Shown here in pieces: positions 16,455 through 25,566 of a stretch of DNA of 64,000 bases. The translations under genes were made by a program, and so were the position numbers. Numbering within the stretch: the stretch's first letter is position 1; the number at the start of each line of letters is the position of its first letter. The DNA comes from CAZUHK01 sp964620345 (GTDB taxonomy: Bacteria; Planctomycetota; Phycisphaerae; Phycisphaerales; Zrk34). The notes beneath the pieces were generated by a model. The model was not told the DNA's origin. It worked only from the letters and a program-made list of their open reading frames with translations, and ran no database searches. Where the stretch lies: positions 6,655-70,654 of the forward strand of contig CAZUHK010000001.1 of assembly GCA_964620345.1 (NCBI GenBank), read 5' to 3'.

Positions 16455-17906
16455 TTAGCCGAGCAGGGCCAGGACGTTCTGGGGCTGGCTGTTGGCGATC
16501 GCCAGCACGTTGGTCGCGGCGTTGACCAGGATCTGCGAGCGGGTGAGGTTCGCCGTCTCTTCGGCGAAGTCGGTGTCGCGGATCTGGCTCTCGGCCGCGG
16601 AGGTGTTCTCCAGGGCCACGCCCAGCGAGCGGACGGTCGTGGCCAGCGTGTTCTTCTGGAACGCACCGAGCCGGCCCCGCAAGCTCGACACGTCGTCGAT
16701 CGCATCGCGGATGACCAACTGAGCGTTGTCCACATCACCGTCCTGGACGTTGGCGGCGCCGCCGGACGCCAGGGCGTTGAGGAAGCCGTTGGCGTTGGAG
16801 CCCAGCCGACCGGTGGTGACCGCGTCGATGCTCAACGAGACCTTGCCGGCCAGGTCGATCTTGGGCGAGATGTTGAACGTCGCGCCGCCACCGGTGATGT
16901 CGAAGGTGGAGTTCGCGCCATCGGTGTTGTTGCCGCTGGCGAGGGTGACTTCCACATCGAGCGAGCCGGAGCTGACGCGAGCGGTCAGGCCGTCCACCGA
17001 GGCCTGCTGGCCGTTGATGGTCACCACCGCGTCGACGCCCGAGTCGGTCACGTCGTTGGTGCCGCCGCCCGGGGGGTTGGCCGTGATCGCGGTGTCGAAG
17101 GCCGCGTCGCCGGCGATCTTCTTGACCGAGCTGAACTGCGAGGAGCCGAACTCGGTCGAGTTGAACTTCACGAAGTCCGTGCTGGTGGTCGCGCTGATGC
17201 CGGTGGCGTCCTTGAAGACGTTGACGGCCGTGGCGATTTCGGCGCCGGTGGTGCCCGAGGCGAAGGTGAACTGCTGGATGCCTTTGTTGCCGGCGACCTC
17301 GATGGTCAGCGAGGTGCCGCTGAGGGTGTTGCCCGTACCGGCCGAGAGGAAGCTCACGGCGGTCTGGGCGCTGGTGACGGTGTCGACGCTCACGCCGACC
17401 GACCCGCCGGTGGGGATCTTGGCCGCATTGACCTTGACTTCATTCAGCTCCGACTGGGTCACACCGCTGGTCGTGAACGCGAAGGTGCCGTTGAGCAGCT
17501 TGACGCCCTGGAAGCTGGTGGAGTTGGCAATCCGGTCGATCGACTGCAGGATCGAGTCGATCTGCAACTGATTCGCTTCCTTTTCCGAAGCGGTCAGGCC
17601 CGCGTCGTTGGCCGAGGTGTCGACCAGCGATTCGAGCTCGGTCAGCAGGCCGCTGATCTCGATCAGGCCGCCTTCGGCGATGTTCACCACCTGGTCGGCA
17701 CGTTCGACGTTGCCGATCGCGGCGGTGATGGCGGCCTTCTCGGCTCGCAGGTTCTCGCTGGCGATCAGTCCGGCCGGGTCATCGGCGCCGCGGTTGATCC
17801 GCAGGCCGGTGCTCAGCCGCTCAAGACTGGTCTTCAGCGTGCTGTTTTGCTGGTTCAGAACGCGCTGGGCCAGCATGGACGGGACGTTGGTGTTGATTCT
17901 GCTCAT
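16455..17906 (-). CDS. Flagellin 1
   Basis: A 483-residue flagellin. The N-terminal D0/D1 region (about residues 1-140) opens with MSRINTNVPSMLAQRVLNQQ and contains RLSTGLRINRGADDPAGL. The C-terminal D1/D0 region (about 400-483) contains GRLGAFQKNTL, SQIRDTDFAEET and ends with NVLALLG. Between them is a variable surface domain. It is the filament subunit, exported by the flagellar type III system. A good Shine-Dalgarno (AGGGAGGA) precedes the ATG and may overlap a CsrA-binding GGA. The gene has its own terminator and a roughly 400-nt region separating it from flagellin 2, so it is probably transcribed separately. Confidence 0.95.
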   Translation of the reverse strand: MSRINTNVPSMLAQRVLNQQNSTLKTSLERLSTGLRINRGADDPAGLIASENLRAEKAAITAAIGNVERADQVVNIAEGGLIEISGLLTELESLVDTSANDAGLTASEKEANQLQIDSILQSIDRIANSTSFQGVKLLNGTFAFTTSGVTQSELNEVKVNAAKIPTGGSVGVSVDTVTSAQTAVSFLSAGTGNTLSGTSLTIEVAGNKGIQQFTFASGTTGAEIATAVNVFKDATGISATTSTDFVKFNSTEFGSSQFSSVKKIAGDAAFDTAITANPPGGGTNDVTDSGVDAVVTINGQQASVDGLTARVSSGSLDVEVTLASGNNTDGANSTFDITGGGATFNISPKIDLAGKVSLSIDAVTTGRLGSNANGFLNALASGGAANVQDGDVDNAQLVIRDAIDDVSSLRGRLGAFQKNTLATTVRSLGVALENTSAAESQIRDTDFAEETANLTRSQILVNAATNVLAIANSQPQNVLALLG

Positions 17907-18316
17907 GACGTGTCCTCCCTGAGCACTTTCACTGCTGTGGGCCGCTCACCGCGAGCGGTTGCCTTGCCGGGCAAACTCCGTTGCCTGGTTTGTCGAACCC
18001 GTCGGTACGCCCGGGCGAGTTCCGCGGCCTGGGGCCGTCTTTGTCCGTTCGTTCATGGCCGCGTGTCTGTCGCGACCGTGTCGGTCTGCGGTTGGGTATC
18101 GGTTGTCCTGATTCGGCAGTTGAGCGACCGTTCGATAAAGCTCGAAAAATTTTTCGGCGTTATCGGAACCGGCCCTGCCGACCCGTCCAGCGGCCCTCGC
18201 CGCCAACGACCCGCACAGTCCATCGTCGCTCGCCGACCAGCCCCTACAAGCGCCAAGCTCGGCATCCGCGACACGCTCGTTCATCGGTCAATCCCCGACC
18301 GCCCTTTGCCCAAACC
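17907..18316 (-). promoter_or_regulatory. Long upstream region of flagellin 1
   Basis: About 410 bp without a gene. It holds a perfect 14-bp palindrome CGAAAAATTTTTCG (18143-18156) in GC-rich surroundings and a short CCGCTC...GAGCGG hairpin nearer the start. I looked for sigma-28 (TAAA-N15-GCCGATAA) and sigma-54 (GG-N10-GC) promoters and found no convincing match. The promoter of the gene must lie here but I cannot place it. Confidence 0.4.
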
Positions 18317-18348
18317 ACAAAAAAACGGACCCTCGCGATGAGGGTCCG
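18317..18348 (-). terminator. Intrinsic terminator after flagellin gene 2
   Basis: A 9-bp perfect stem (CGGACCCTC 18326-18334 with GAGGGTCCG 18340-18348) and a 5-nt loop are followed on the minus strand by seven T residues. It marks the end of the csrA-flagellin 2 transcript. Confidence 0.92.
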
Positions 18349-18423
18349 GTAAGAAGCGGCCTGTGGCTTGGCCGTGGCCGGCGGGATCGAACGCGGCCGA
18401 ACGTCCGGCCGCTGCGGGTCAGT

Positions 18424-19893
18424 TTACTGCAGCAACTGGAGCACGTTCGCCGCGTTGGAGTTGGCCGTGGCCAGCACGTTCGTGCCCACGTTGCTAAGCA
18501 ACTGCGCCCGCGTCAGGGCGCTGGTCTCGGCGGCGAAGTCGGCGTCGCGAATCTGCGATTCGCTGGCCGTGACGTTTTCCAACGCGATCTGCAGCGAGCG
18601 GATATTGGTCTGCAGCGTGTTCCGCTCAAACGCCCCGAGCTTGCCGCGGGTGACCGAGACCTGGGTGATCGCCTCCTCGATGATCGCGCTGGCCTCGCGG
18701 AAACTGCCGTTGACCAGCGAGTTCTCGCCGCCGCTGACGACCGATGAGAGAAAGCCGTTCACCGAATCACCCAGGTGGCTGGCGGCGACCGACTGGATGC
18801 CGAAGGACACCTGCTGGCTGGTCTCGACGACCGGGCCGAGCTGGAACGTCGCCCCCCCGCCGGTGATGGTAAAGCTCTTGGAGCCGGCGGTCTGGGCGAA
18901 GGCATCGGTGAGCTGCATCTCGACGTTCAGCGCGGTGGAGTTGAGCTTGATCTTCGTGCCGTCGCCCAGGGCGAGGTTGCCGTTGATCAGAGCCAGCACG
19001 TCTTCGCCGGTGTCGCGACTGATGGCCGCGGCGCCGGCGCCCAGGGCATCGTGGGTGACGAAGAAGTCGCCGCCGGTGGTGCCCGGGAGCTTGCGGACGG
19101 AGGTGAACGCATCGGTGCCGAAGCCGTCGCTGGTGAACTGGATCGCGCTGGTGCCGGCGCCGGCGGCGCCGCTGGTGAGCGTGGCGGCGACGCCCGTGGC
19201 GTCGGTGATCCGGTTGATCGCGAAGCTCATCGCGCTCAGCGCGGTGCCCGAGACGAACTGCAGCACCTCCACGCCCTTGCTGCCGGCCACCTCGATGGTG
19301 ACCGAGCTGGTCAGCACGCCCGAGCCGGTCGAAAGGAAAAGGTTGGCCTTCTCGGCGCTGGTCACGACCTCGACGGAGACCGGCAGGGTGTCGTTGGTGC
19401 CGAAGTTGGCCTGGAAGATCGACACATCGCTGATCGCGCTGGTCGCCACACCGCTGGCCACGTAGTCCAGCGAGCCGTTGAGCAGCTTGAGGCCGGCGAA
19501 GCTGGTGGTGTTGGCGATGCGGGTGATCGAGGCGATCGCATCGTCGACCTGAAGCTGGTTGGCCTCGATCTCTTCCTTGCTCAGGCCGCCTTCGTTGGAC
19601 GCCTCGACGATCAGCGACTTGATGCTGGTCAGCAGGTTGGCGACCTCGGCCAGCGCGGCCTCGCCGGTGGCGATGACGTTGGTGGCGCGTTCGGCGTTGC
19701 CGATGGCCTGGCCCACGCCCTCGATCTCGCTGCGCAGGCGCTCGGAGACGATCAGGTCCGCCGGGCCGTCGGCGCCGCGGTTGATCCGCAGACCCGTGCT
19801 GAGCCGTTGCAGGCGCACCTGCAGGTCGGCATTGGTCCGCTGAAGATTGTGCTGAGCGATGAGGGACGGAACATTGGTGTTGATCCTAGCCAT
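18424..19893 (-). CDS. Flagellin 2
   Basis: A 489-residue flagellin with the same layout as its neighbour. The N-terminal MARINTNVPSLIAQHNLQRT and RLSTGLRINRGADGPADL, and the C-terminal KLGAFERNTLQ, SQIRDADFAAET and NVLQLLQ, form the conserved D0/D1 core, with a diverged middle domain. Two unlike flagellins suggest a composite filament or phase-specific use. The strong Shine-Dalgarno (AAGGAGGA) 6 nt before the ATG contains GGA, the CsrA core. It lies 111 bp downstream of csrA on the same strand. Confidence 0.95.
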   Translation of the reverse strand: MARINTNVPSLIAQHNLQRTNADLQVRLQRLSTGLRINRGADGPADLIVSERLRSEIEGVGQAIGNAERATNVIATGEAALAEVANLLTSIKSLIVEASNEGGLSKEEIEANQLQVDDAIASITRIANTTSFAGLKLLNGSLDYVASGVATSAISDVSIFQANFGTNDTLPVSVEVVTSAEKANLFLSTGSGVLTSSVTIEVAGSKGVEVLQFVSGTALSAMSFAINRITDATGVAATLTSGAAGAGTSAIQFTSDGFGTDAFTSVRKLPGTTGGDFFVTHDALGAGAAAISRDTGEDVLALINGNLALGDGTKIKLNSTALNVEMQLTDAFAQTAGSKSFTITGGGATFQLGPVVETSQQVSFGIQSVAASHLGDSVNGFLSSVVSGGENSLVNGSFREASAIIEEAITQVSVTRGKLGAFERNTLQTNIRSLQIALENVTASESQIRDADFAAETSALTRAQLLSNVGTNVLATANSNAANVLQLLQ

Positions 19894-19898
19894 GTCAA

Positions 19899-19945
19899 TC
19901 CTCCTTGATTGTGGCTAAGCGGAGCGCCGAGCCGGCGTACATCCT
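19899..19945 (-). promoter_or_regulatory. Candidate CsrA-binding sites in the flagellin 2 leader
   Basis: Two GGA-type sites lie on the mRNA strand: AAGGAGGA (19899-19906), which is the Shine-Dalgarno itself, and CAGGATGT (core 19939-19945), matching the end of the CsrA consensus ACARGGAUGU. One distal site plus one over the ribosome site is the arrangement by which CsrA represses flagellin translation in Bacillus subtilis. It is inferred from motif and gene context. Confidence 0.45.
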
Positions 19946-20004
19946 GATGCCGGGCAACGGGCGACCGTTGGGTTGACAGAACAGTCGTGCGGCTTGGCCG
20001 CGGT

Positions 20005-20277
20005 TTATTCCTTCTGGCCGTTCGACGCGCCGGGGGGGCCCGGCCGATCCGAACGACGCAGTTTTTCGTTGGCCTTGTTCAAATCTTCGATGCGCACCTG
20101 CGAGGCCTCGCGGTTCTCGCGCTTGATCGCCTCGTAGACTTCCTTGCGGTGCACCGGGACGGTCGACGGGGCGCTGATGCCCAGCCGAACCTTGTCGCCT
20201 CGAATATCCACGATCGTGATCTCGATGTCGTCGCCGATCATGATCGTCTCGTCGCGCTGTCTTGAAAGAACCAGCAT
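20005..20277 (-). CDS. csrA: Carbon storage / translational regulator CsrA
   Basis: A 90-residue protein. Residues 1-60 are the canonical CsrA fold: [26 protein letters not shown], and [12 protein letters not shown]. The C-terminal 30 residues are charged and longer than in E. coli CsrA. It binds GGA motifs in mRNA leaders and blocks ribosome access. It sits between fliW (its protein antagonist) and flagellin, the conserved context of the FliW-CsrA-flagellin switch. A strong GGAAGG precedes the ATG. Confidence 0.95.
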   Translation of the reverse strand: MLVLSRQRDETIMIGDDIEITIVDIRGDKVRLGISAPSTVPVHRKEVYEAIKRENREASQVRIEDLNKANEKLRRSDRPGPPGASNGQKE

Positions 20278-20464
20278 GGTGGGCTTCCTTCCATGAAACC
20301 TGGCCCGGGGTGTGTTCCGAATCGGGCCGCTGGAGTGTATCGCCGACGCTTCCGTGCGTCGGTCCCCTGTCGGGGCATTCCTGATCGGCCGCCGTGACGG
20401 GGGTCATGGCGTCGATCATCCGTGTTCCGTGGGGGTTGTGGGCGTTTGGGGTCCACATGGTCGT

Positions 20465-20905
20465 CTACGCCGTGGCCGCGGCCGCGCCGGTGTCCAGCAG
20501 CGGCACGCGCGTGTTGTAGCGGCGGTCGGCCAGCACCAACTGCTCGCCTCGCTTGTGCGTCGTGTTGATCACCAGCGGGCCCTGCAGGTTGCCCGTGAGC
20601 ACGCTGCCGCGCTTGTTCACGATGACGAACACCTGCGCGTCGTCCTCATGGTCGACGCCCAGGTCGTTCATCTGCTCGGTCTTCAGCGGCACCTGGTAGC
20701 CCTGGACGAACAGCGACGGGTCGGTCACGACGAACGCCAGCTCCGGCGTGTCCACCGCCTGAAGCCAATAGAAGTACCCGTCGTCGCTGGGCTGAATCAG
20801 CACGTACCGCTTGTACCGCGCGAATCCGAGCAGCCCCTTGGGGAACTCGATCACGCGGTCGTCGGCCACTTCCACCTGCCCGAACCTTGAGGTTTCCACG
20901 ATCAT
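20465..20905 (-). CDS. fliW: Flagellar assembly factor FliW
   Basis: A 146-residue protein with FliW hallmarks: VIEFPKGLLGFARYKRYVLI, a YFYWLQAVD segment and LVINTTHKRGEQLVL near the end. FliW binds CsrA and, alternatively, flagellin, so that export of flagellin frees FliW to relieve CsrA repression. I chose ATG 20905 because AAGGA lies 11 nt upstream and homologs start here; the ATG at 20974 adds unrelated sequence. It lies between flgL and csrA on the same strand. Confidence 0.95.
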   Translation of the reverse strand: MIVETSRFGQVEVADDRVIEFPKGLLGFARYKRYVLIQPSDDGYFYWLQAVDTPELAFVVTDPSLFVQGYQVPLKTEQMNDLGVDHEDDAQVFVIVNKRGSVLTGNLQGPLVINTTHKRGEQLVLADRRYNTRVPLLDTGAAAATA

Positions 20906-21030
20906 GATGCACCGAATCCTTTTCACCGGCCCATATCCATCCTGGATCGCCCCGCGTCCGTGCGGGGCCGACATCCTGTCTTCACCACGCCGAACGGGCC
21001 ACGGCCCGGCGCGGCGGCGGTAAGCCCGCG

Positions 21031-22950
21031 CTACCGCAGAAAATCCAGCAAACTCAAACTCAGCATCCGCTGGCCGGCCAACTGACCGGCCTGGAGCTGC
21101 TGCTGCAATTGTGTAAACCGCGAAATCACTTCGTTGAAATCCGCATCCTGCAAATCACTGATCAACGAGCGCGTCTGCACCGCGCGCTCCTCGAGCCGAT
21201 CGCTCTGCTGCAGAACCTGCCGCGCCCGCACGCCCATCTGCGCCCGAGCCGAGGCGACCTGACTGATGTCCTGGTGAATCATCGAGCCGGCCTCGGTAAT
21301 CAGGTCTTCATCGTCGCCCAGCAGGCCGTCGCGCAGCATCATCAGGTGCGTGAACACGCTGGCGGTGCGGACCTGGGCCACGTCGTCGCCGGCGATCGTG
21401 GCGGCCGCGCCCACGTCCTGGCGGATGCCCAGGTCCGTCGCGGCGTGGGACTGGCCGAGGTTGACCACGCCAAACGCATCGCCGCCGACGGTCGTATCGG
21501 TCAGCGCCAGGCCGTTGCCATCGGCCGCGAGCGACGCGGTCACCGCGCCGCCGCCGGCGGCGTTGATCGCGGCGATCACGTCGCCGATCGTCGCCGCGGC
21601 GCTGAGGTCCACGTCGATGTCGCTGCCATCGTGCAGGTGCAGGCGGATGTCATCGCCGCTGGCGGTGCTCACGCCGCGGCCGAAGTTCAGCTCGCCCAGC
21701 TTGGTCGTCGTGTCAAAGCTGCGCAGGCCCAGGTCGGTCGCGGTGGTGCCGCCGGCGTTCTCGCCGATGCTCAGCTTCGAGCCGGACACCTCGTTGACCA
21801 GGTTAAGCCCGTCGCCCGCGGCGTTGATTTCCAGCCGCACGCCGATGTCCGCCGCATCCACCCGATTCATCATCTCCCGCACGCTGGTGGCGCCGGCGAA
21901 GCTGATGACCTTGCTCTGCCCGCCCTGGGTGACCTTCAGGCCGCTGGCCAGATCCAGCCCGCCGGCGAACGCGGCCACGGAAGTCTGCTCGGTCAGGTGG
22001 CGGTTGAGGTCGCCGCCGCTGGCCACCCCGCCGCTGGCGCCCAGGTCGATGCCCAGGTCGGCCGCGGTGATGCCCGTGCCGATGTCGCTGATCGTGATGG
22101 TGTGGCCGGCGCTGGCGGTCAGGTCGAACTGATGGGCGCCGATGCTCAATGCCCCGGCGGTCGGGTCGATGCTGTCGATCGCGTTGTTGATCCGCTCGAC
22201 GATGTCCTGCGCCCGGTCGGCGCCGCGCAGGTCGACCTGCACGTCGCTGCCGTCGATGTCGACGGTGATCGTACCCAGCGTCAGGCCCAGGTTGCGGGCG
22301 CCGTCCATTTCATCCAGCCGCGTGTCGGCGTCGAGGCGGGGGTTTAAGTCAACCGTGCCGGCCACCCGCTGCGACAGCGCGCCGAATGCATCGGCCCCAT
22401 TGCTGTTCACGCCCAGCGCGTTGAGCAGGCCCAGGTCGGCCTGCAGGTCTTCCCGCGGGCCGATGTACCGCACGCCGCCCTGGTCGTCGACAAACGGCTG
22501 CTGATCGGCATTGGCCCCGCCGAACAGGTACACGCCGCGCACCTGGCGGTTGGCGATGCCCAGCAGCGACGTGACCATCGCGTCGATCACCGCGGCCTGA
22601 TTGGCGCGGGTCTGCGGCGTGGAGCCGACGCCCACCTGGCTGGAGGCGATGCCCTCGGCCTCGAGCAGCAGATCGCTGACGTCGGCCAAGGCCTGGTCGG
22701 TCGTGTCGATCGTCGCCTGGGCCCGGCCGAGGTTGATCCGCTGCTGCTCGAATTGCCCGAGCGTGCGCTGCAGCGTGGTCAGCGAGCCGATCACCGATGA
22801 ATCGTCGCTGGGGCGGTTGATCCGCTTGCCGGTCGACAACTGCTGCTGCGCGTCGAGCAGTTGGGTGTTGGTGCGCCGCAGGTTGCTCAACATCGTGTCG
22901 GCCACGAGGTTGCCCGAGATGCGTGCCAGATTGGAAGGGATCGAACTCAT
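21031..22950 (-). CDS. flgL: Flagellar hook-associated protein 3 FlgL
   Basis: A 639-residue protein related to flagellin. The N-terminal coiled coil (NLRRTNTQLLDAQQQLSTGK, then RINRPSDD) and the C-terminal helix with FNEVISRFTQLQQQLQA identify FlgL. It is about twice the length of E. coli FlgL. The extra roughly 300 residues contain repeated beta segments of the flagellin-hook IN type (VDIDGSDVQVDLRGA; LHLHDGSDIDVDL), probably surface-exposed. FlgL forms the hook-filament junction with FlgK. Its start is 18 nt after the flgK stop. Confidence 0.92.
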   Translation of the reverse strand: MSSIPSNLARISGNLVADTMLSNLRRTNTQLLDAQQQLSTGKRINRPSDDSSVIGSLTTLQRTLGQFEQQRINLGRAQATIDTTDQALADVSDLLLEAEGIASSQVGVGSTPQTRANQAAVIDAMVTSLLGIANRQVRGVYLFGGANADQQPFVDDQGGVRYIGPREDLQADLGLLNALGVNSNGADAFGALSQRVAGTVDLNPRLDADTRLDEMDGARNLGLTLGTITVDIDGSDVQVDLRGADRAQDIVERINNAIDSIDPTAGALSIGAHQFDLTASAGHTITISDIGTGITAADLGIDLGASGGVASGGDLNRHLTEQTSVAAFAGGLDLASGLKVTQGGQSKVISFAGATSVREMMNRVDAADIGVRLEINAAGDGLNLVNEVSGSKLSIGENAGGTTATDLGLRSFDTTTKLGELNFGRGVSTASGDDIRLHLHDGSDIDVDLSAAATIGDVIAAINAAGGGAVTASLAADGNGLALTDTTVGGDAFGVVNLGQSHAATDLGIRQDVGAAATIAGDDVAQVRTASVFTHLMMLRDGLLGDDEDLITEAGSMIHQDISQVASARAQMGVRARQVLQQSDRLEERAVQTRSLISDLQDADFNEVISRFTQLQQQLQAGQLAGQRMLSLSLLDFLR

Positions 22951-22967
22951 CGTGGGTCTTCAGTCGT

Positions 22968-24677
22968 TTATACGAGTCCCAGGAGGGTTTGCATCAGTTC
23001 GTCCACGACCGAAAGAAACCGGGCCGAGCCCTGGTAGGCCCGCTGGAACGCCAGCAGGTTGATCGCCTCTTCATCGATGCTCACGCCGCTGACCGCTTCG
23101 CGCTGGGCGTTGAGCGATTCGACGATCACGTCGGCCGACTCGACATTCTGCCCGGCCCGCTCGGCGCGGACGGCGAAGTCCTCGACGTGGGCCGACCACA
23201 CATCGCTGATGCTCCGGCCGTCCAGCGCATCCAGCGCCTTGTTCTGAAGGGCGGCGATCTCCAGCGCGTTGGCGTTGTCGCCGGCCACGTGGTTCTGCGT
23301 CGCCGCGAGCTTGCTCGGCGTGTCGATCAGCGATTGATTCACGCCGATGTCCGACGCATCCTTGCCCGTGAAGTAGGTGTTGATCCCCAGCGCCGCCAGC
23401 ACGCCCGAGGTGTCGTCGGCGAAGCTGAAGGTGAAGTCCGATGAATCGGCGCTGATGTTCAGCCGGCCGTCGGGCGTGACCGAGGCGCTGACGTTGGCCA
23501 CCGCGTCGATCGCCGCGGCCAGGTCGTCCATGGACATGTCCGGCCCGCCGATGCCGTCGAGGTCGATGTTGATCAACGACGTGCTGCGCGCGCCGGTCGA
23601 TTCCTGCGTGACGTGCAGCTCGAAACTGCCGTGGCCGGGCACGAAGTCGAGCTTCGCGTCGGCGTTGGTCAGCGACAGCGCCGGGTCGGCCGTCTGGTAC
23701 GTGCCGGTCACTTCGTTCAAGCCGGTCCGGCCCTGGCCCTGGCTGTGGACGCGATTGAGCTGGAGGATGAGCGTCGACGCGAATTCGTTGAGCGCATCGA
23801 TCGCACCGACCATGTCCTGCTCGCGGGCCTGGGCCAAAGCGCCGACCCGCCCGGAGTTGGCGGTGAGGAACGTGCCGTCTTCCTTGACGCGGAGCTGAAC
23901 ATCCAGGCCGTCGCCGCTGTCGTCGCTGACGAAGTCGACCTTGACGCCGCGGCTGACCGAGCCGATGACCAGCGGGATGCCGCCGAGGAACACGTCGGTC
24001 GCGCCGCTTTGCTGCTCGACGGTGGAGACGTCGAAGAACTCGGCGAGCTGGCCGATGAGCTGGTCGCGCTGATCGCGCAGGCCATTGGCGCCGCCGGCGC
24101 CGCCTTCGAGCGTGGCGATCCGCCGGTTGAGCACGGCGATCTGATCGAGGATGCCGTCGGCCTGGTCGGCCAGGCCCTTGATCTGATCGTCGAGTTGGCC
24201 GCGCGCGGCGACCAGGTCGCCGTGCACCTGCTGCACAAACCCGGCCAGCGACGCGCCCTGCTGGACCACGAGCGTCCGCAGCGAGCTTTCGGAGGGGTTG
24301 TTGGCCAGCTCGCTCCAGGCGGCGAAGAACTCGCCGAGCCGGCTGCTCAGGCCGGTGTCGCTCAGGTCGTTCTGAATCGATTCGATCTGGCTGAGCAGAT
24401 CCTGCCGGGCCAGCGAGGCCTGCTGGTCGCTGACCGCGGCGCGGAGTCGGCCCTGCAGCGCGGCGTCGACGTTGCGGATCACGCTCTCCAGCCGCACCCC
24501 GGTGCCGATGAAAATGCCCGCATCGACCCGCACGTCGGTCGCCGCCTTGAGCACGGGTGACTGGCGCGTGTAACCGGGGTTGGCGGCGTTGGCGAGGTTG
24601 TTGCCCGCCACCTCCAGCGCGGCCTGGTTGGCCGCCAGGCCGCTGCGCCCGATCGATAATGCGGAGGTGAGACTCAT
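22968..24677 (-). CDS. flgK: Flagellar hook-associated protein 1 FlgK
   Basis: A 569-residue protein. The rod-hook N-terminal motif (MSLTSALSIGRSGLAANQAA, then ANAANPGYTRQ) and the C-terminal signature SGVSIDEEAINLLAFQRAYQ are diagnostic of FlgK. It is the first hook-associated protein at the hook-filament junction. It lies in the run flgN-flgK-flgL, with flgN 13 nt upstream encoding its likely export chaperone. Confidence 0.96.
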   Translation of the reverse strand: MSLTSALSIGRSGLAANQAALEVAGNNLANAANPGYTRQSPVLKAATDVRVDAGIFIGTGVRLESVIRNVDAALQGRLRAAVSDQQASLARQDLLSQIESIQNDLSDTGLSSRLGEFFAAWSELANNPSESSLRTLVVQQGASLAGFVQQVHGDLVAARGQLDDQIKGLADQADGILDQIAVLNRRIATLEGGAGGANGLRDQRDQLIGQLAEFFDVSTVEQQSGATDVFLGGIPLVIGSVSRGVKVDFVSDDSGDGLDVQLRVKEDGTFLTANSGRVGALAQAREQDMVGAIDALNEFASTLILQLNRVHSQGQGRTGLNEVTGTYQTADPALSLTNADAKLDFVPGHGSFELHVTQESTGARSTSLINIDLDGIGGPDMSMDDLAAAIDAVANVSASVTPDGRLNISADSSDFTFSFADDTSGVLAALGINTYFTGKDASDIGVNQSLIDTPSKLAATQNHVAGDNANALEIAALQNKALDALDGRSISDVWSAHVEDFAVRAERAGQNVESADVIVESLNAQREAVSGVSIDEEAINLLAFQRAYQGSARFLSVVDELMQTLLGLV

Positions 24678-24690
24678 CGGTTCGTGCCGT

Positions 24691-25194
24691 TCATCCGGTC
24701 GTGTGAAAACTGCTTACGGTCGCGCTGGCGGTGGCCACGCGCCCCCGCCGCTCGTACGTGCCGCCGCCGCCCACGTGCTGCACGATGGACTGGACCATGC
24801 CCTGCACGTGGTTGAGCAGGCCTTCCATGGCGGTTCGGGTCACGCGGCTTTCGTGTCGGACCTCGTCGATGCGCTGGTGGATCATCTGCCGCAGCGTCAG
24901 CAGCCGGCCGCGGGTCGGCTCGCCGACCGCGTCAGCGATCTGCCCCAGGCGCAGCGGTCGCTGGGCCTGGGGCGCGATCGACTGGGTCAGCGCGGCCACC
25001 ACGCGCTGACGCTCTTTTTCGATCTGCCCGATCCGCTGCACGTGACGGTTCTCCGCCCGCGTGCAGCGATCGACCTCCGCCGGTCGCGCCGTGCGCAACG
25101 CCTGCCGCTTGCGCCGGATCAGCTCGAGCATGCCATCGTGCTCGGCCAGCAGCTCCCGCAGGTGCCGCTCGAGTTGTCGTAGCTGTTCATCCAT
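24691..25194 (-). CDS. flgN: FlgN-family flagellar export chaperone
   Basis: A 167-residue, mostly helical protein (LRQLERHLRELLAEHDGMLE, then a long charged helix), matching the FlgN fold and length. FlgN escorts FlgK and FlgL to the export gate; both genes follow directly. The start overlaps the end of the rod-binding gene by 8 nt, indicating translational coupling. Sequence similarity within FlgN is low, so position supports the call as much as sequence. Confidence 0.78.
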   Translation of the reverse strand: MDEQLRQLERHLRELLAEHDGMLELIRRKRQALRTARPAEVDRCTRAENRHVQRIGQIEKERQRVVAALTQSIAPQAQRPLRLGQIADAVGEPTRGRLLTLRQMIHQRIDEVRHESRVTRTAMEGLLNHVQGMVQSIVQHVGGGGTYERRGRVATASATVSSFHTTG

Positions 25195-25561
25195 GGCGGT
25201 TGTTCCGCGTGATCTGCTGCACGATCGAATCGACCAGTCCCTGCGCGTCGCGCCGGGCCATGCGGTCGGCCAGGGTCATGTCCAGTTGGGCGCCGAACGC
25301 CTCCTCGCCCCGGCCGCCGTGGAACAGGTCGCTCTTGAACGCGGTATCGCGGGCCTGCTTGAGCAGCGGCAGGAACAGGGCCTGGCCGACGAGCTGTTCG
25401 GTGGCCTCGCGGAGGCGGGCGTCCTGCGATTCCTGCGTGCGCGCGGCGTCGAGCGCGCGATCGAAAGCGTGCGCGGCCACGGCCCGGTCGGATCGTGGTT
25501 GGGACTGGCCAATGCGATCCAGGCCGGCGAAGCTCGTGATGTCGATCGAAGCAGGGGGCAC
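25187..25561 (-). CDS. flgJ: Rod-binding protein, FlgJ N-terminal type
   Basis: 124 residues starting at GTG 25561, 10 nt after GGAGG. The GGAGG lies in the end of flgI, which stops 6 nt upstream. The helical core (LREATEQLVGQALFLPLLKQ, then GGRGEEAFGAQLD and LADRMARR) matches the rod-binding domain of FlgJ. The C-terminal muramidase domain of enterobacterial FlgJ is absent, as in many other phyla. It would cap or chaperone the growing rod. The gene is easily missed because it has no ATG. Confidence 0.82.
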   Translation of the reverse strand: MPPASIDITSFAGLDRIGQSQPRSDRAVAAHAFDRALDAARTQESQDARLREATEQLVGQALFLPLLKQARDTAFKSDLFHGGRGEEAFGAQLDMTLADRMARRDAQGLVDSIVQQITRNNRHG

Positions 25562-25566
25562 GTGCG

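Noticed and set aside
17971..17985. Sigma-54 promoter upstream of flagellin 1
   Set aside because: On the minus strand GGCAAC...TTTGC has GG and GC 11 nt apart, one more than the strict 10, and the context is poor.
18121..18180. Sigma-28 flagellin promoter
   Set aside because: CCGATAA occurs on the minus strand but no TAAA lies at the required distance upstream.
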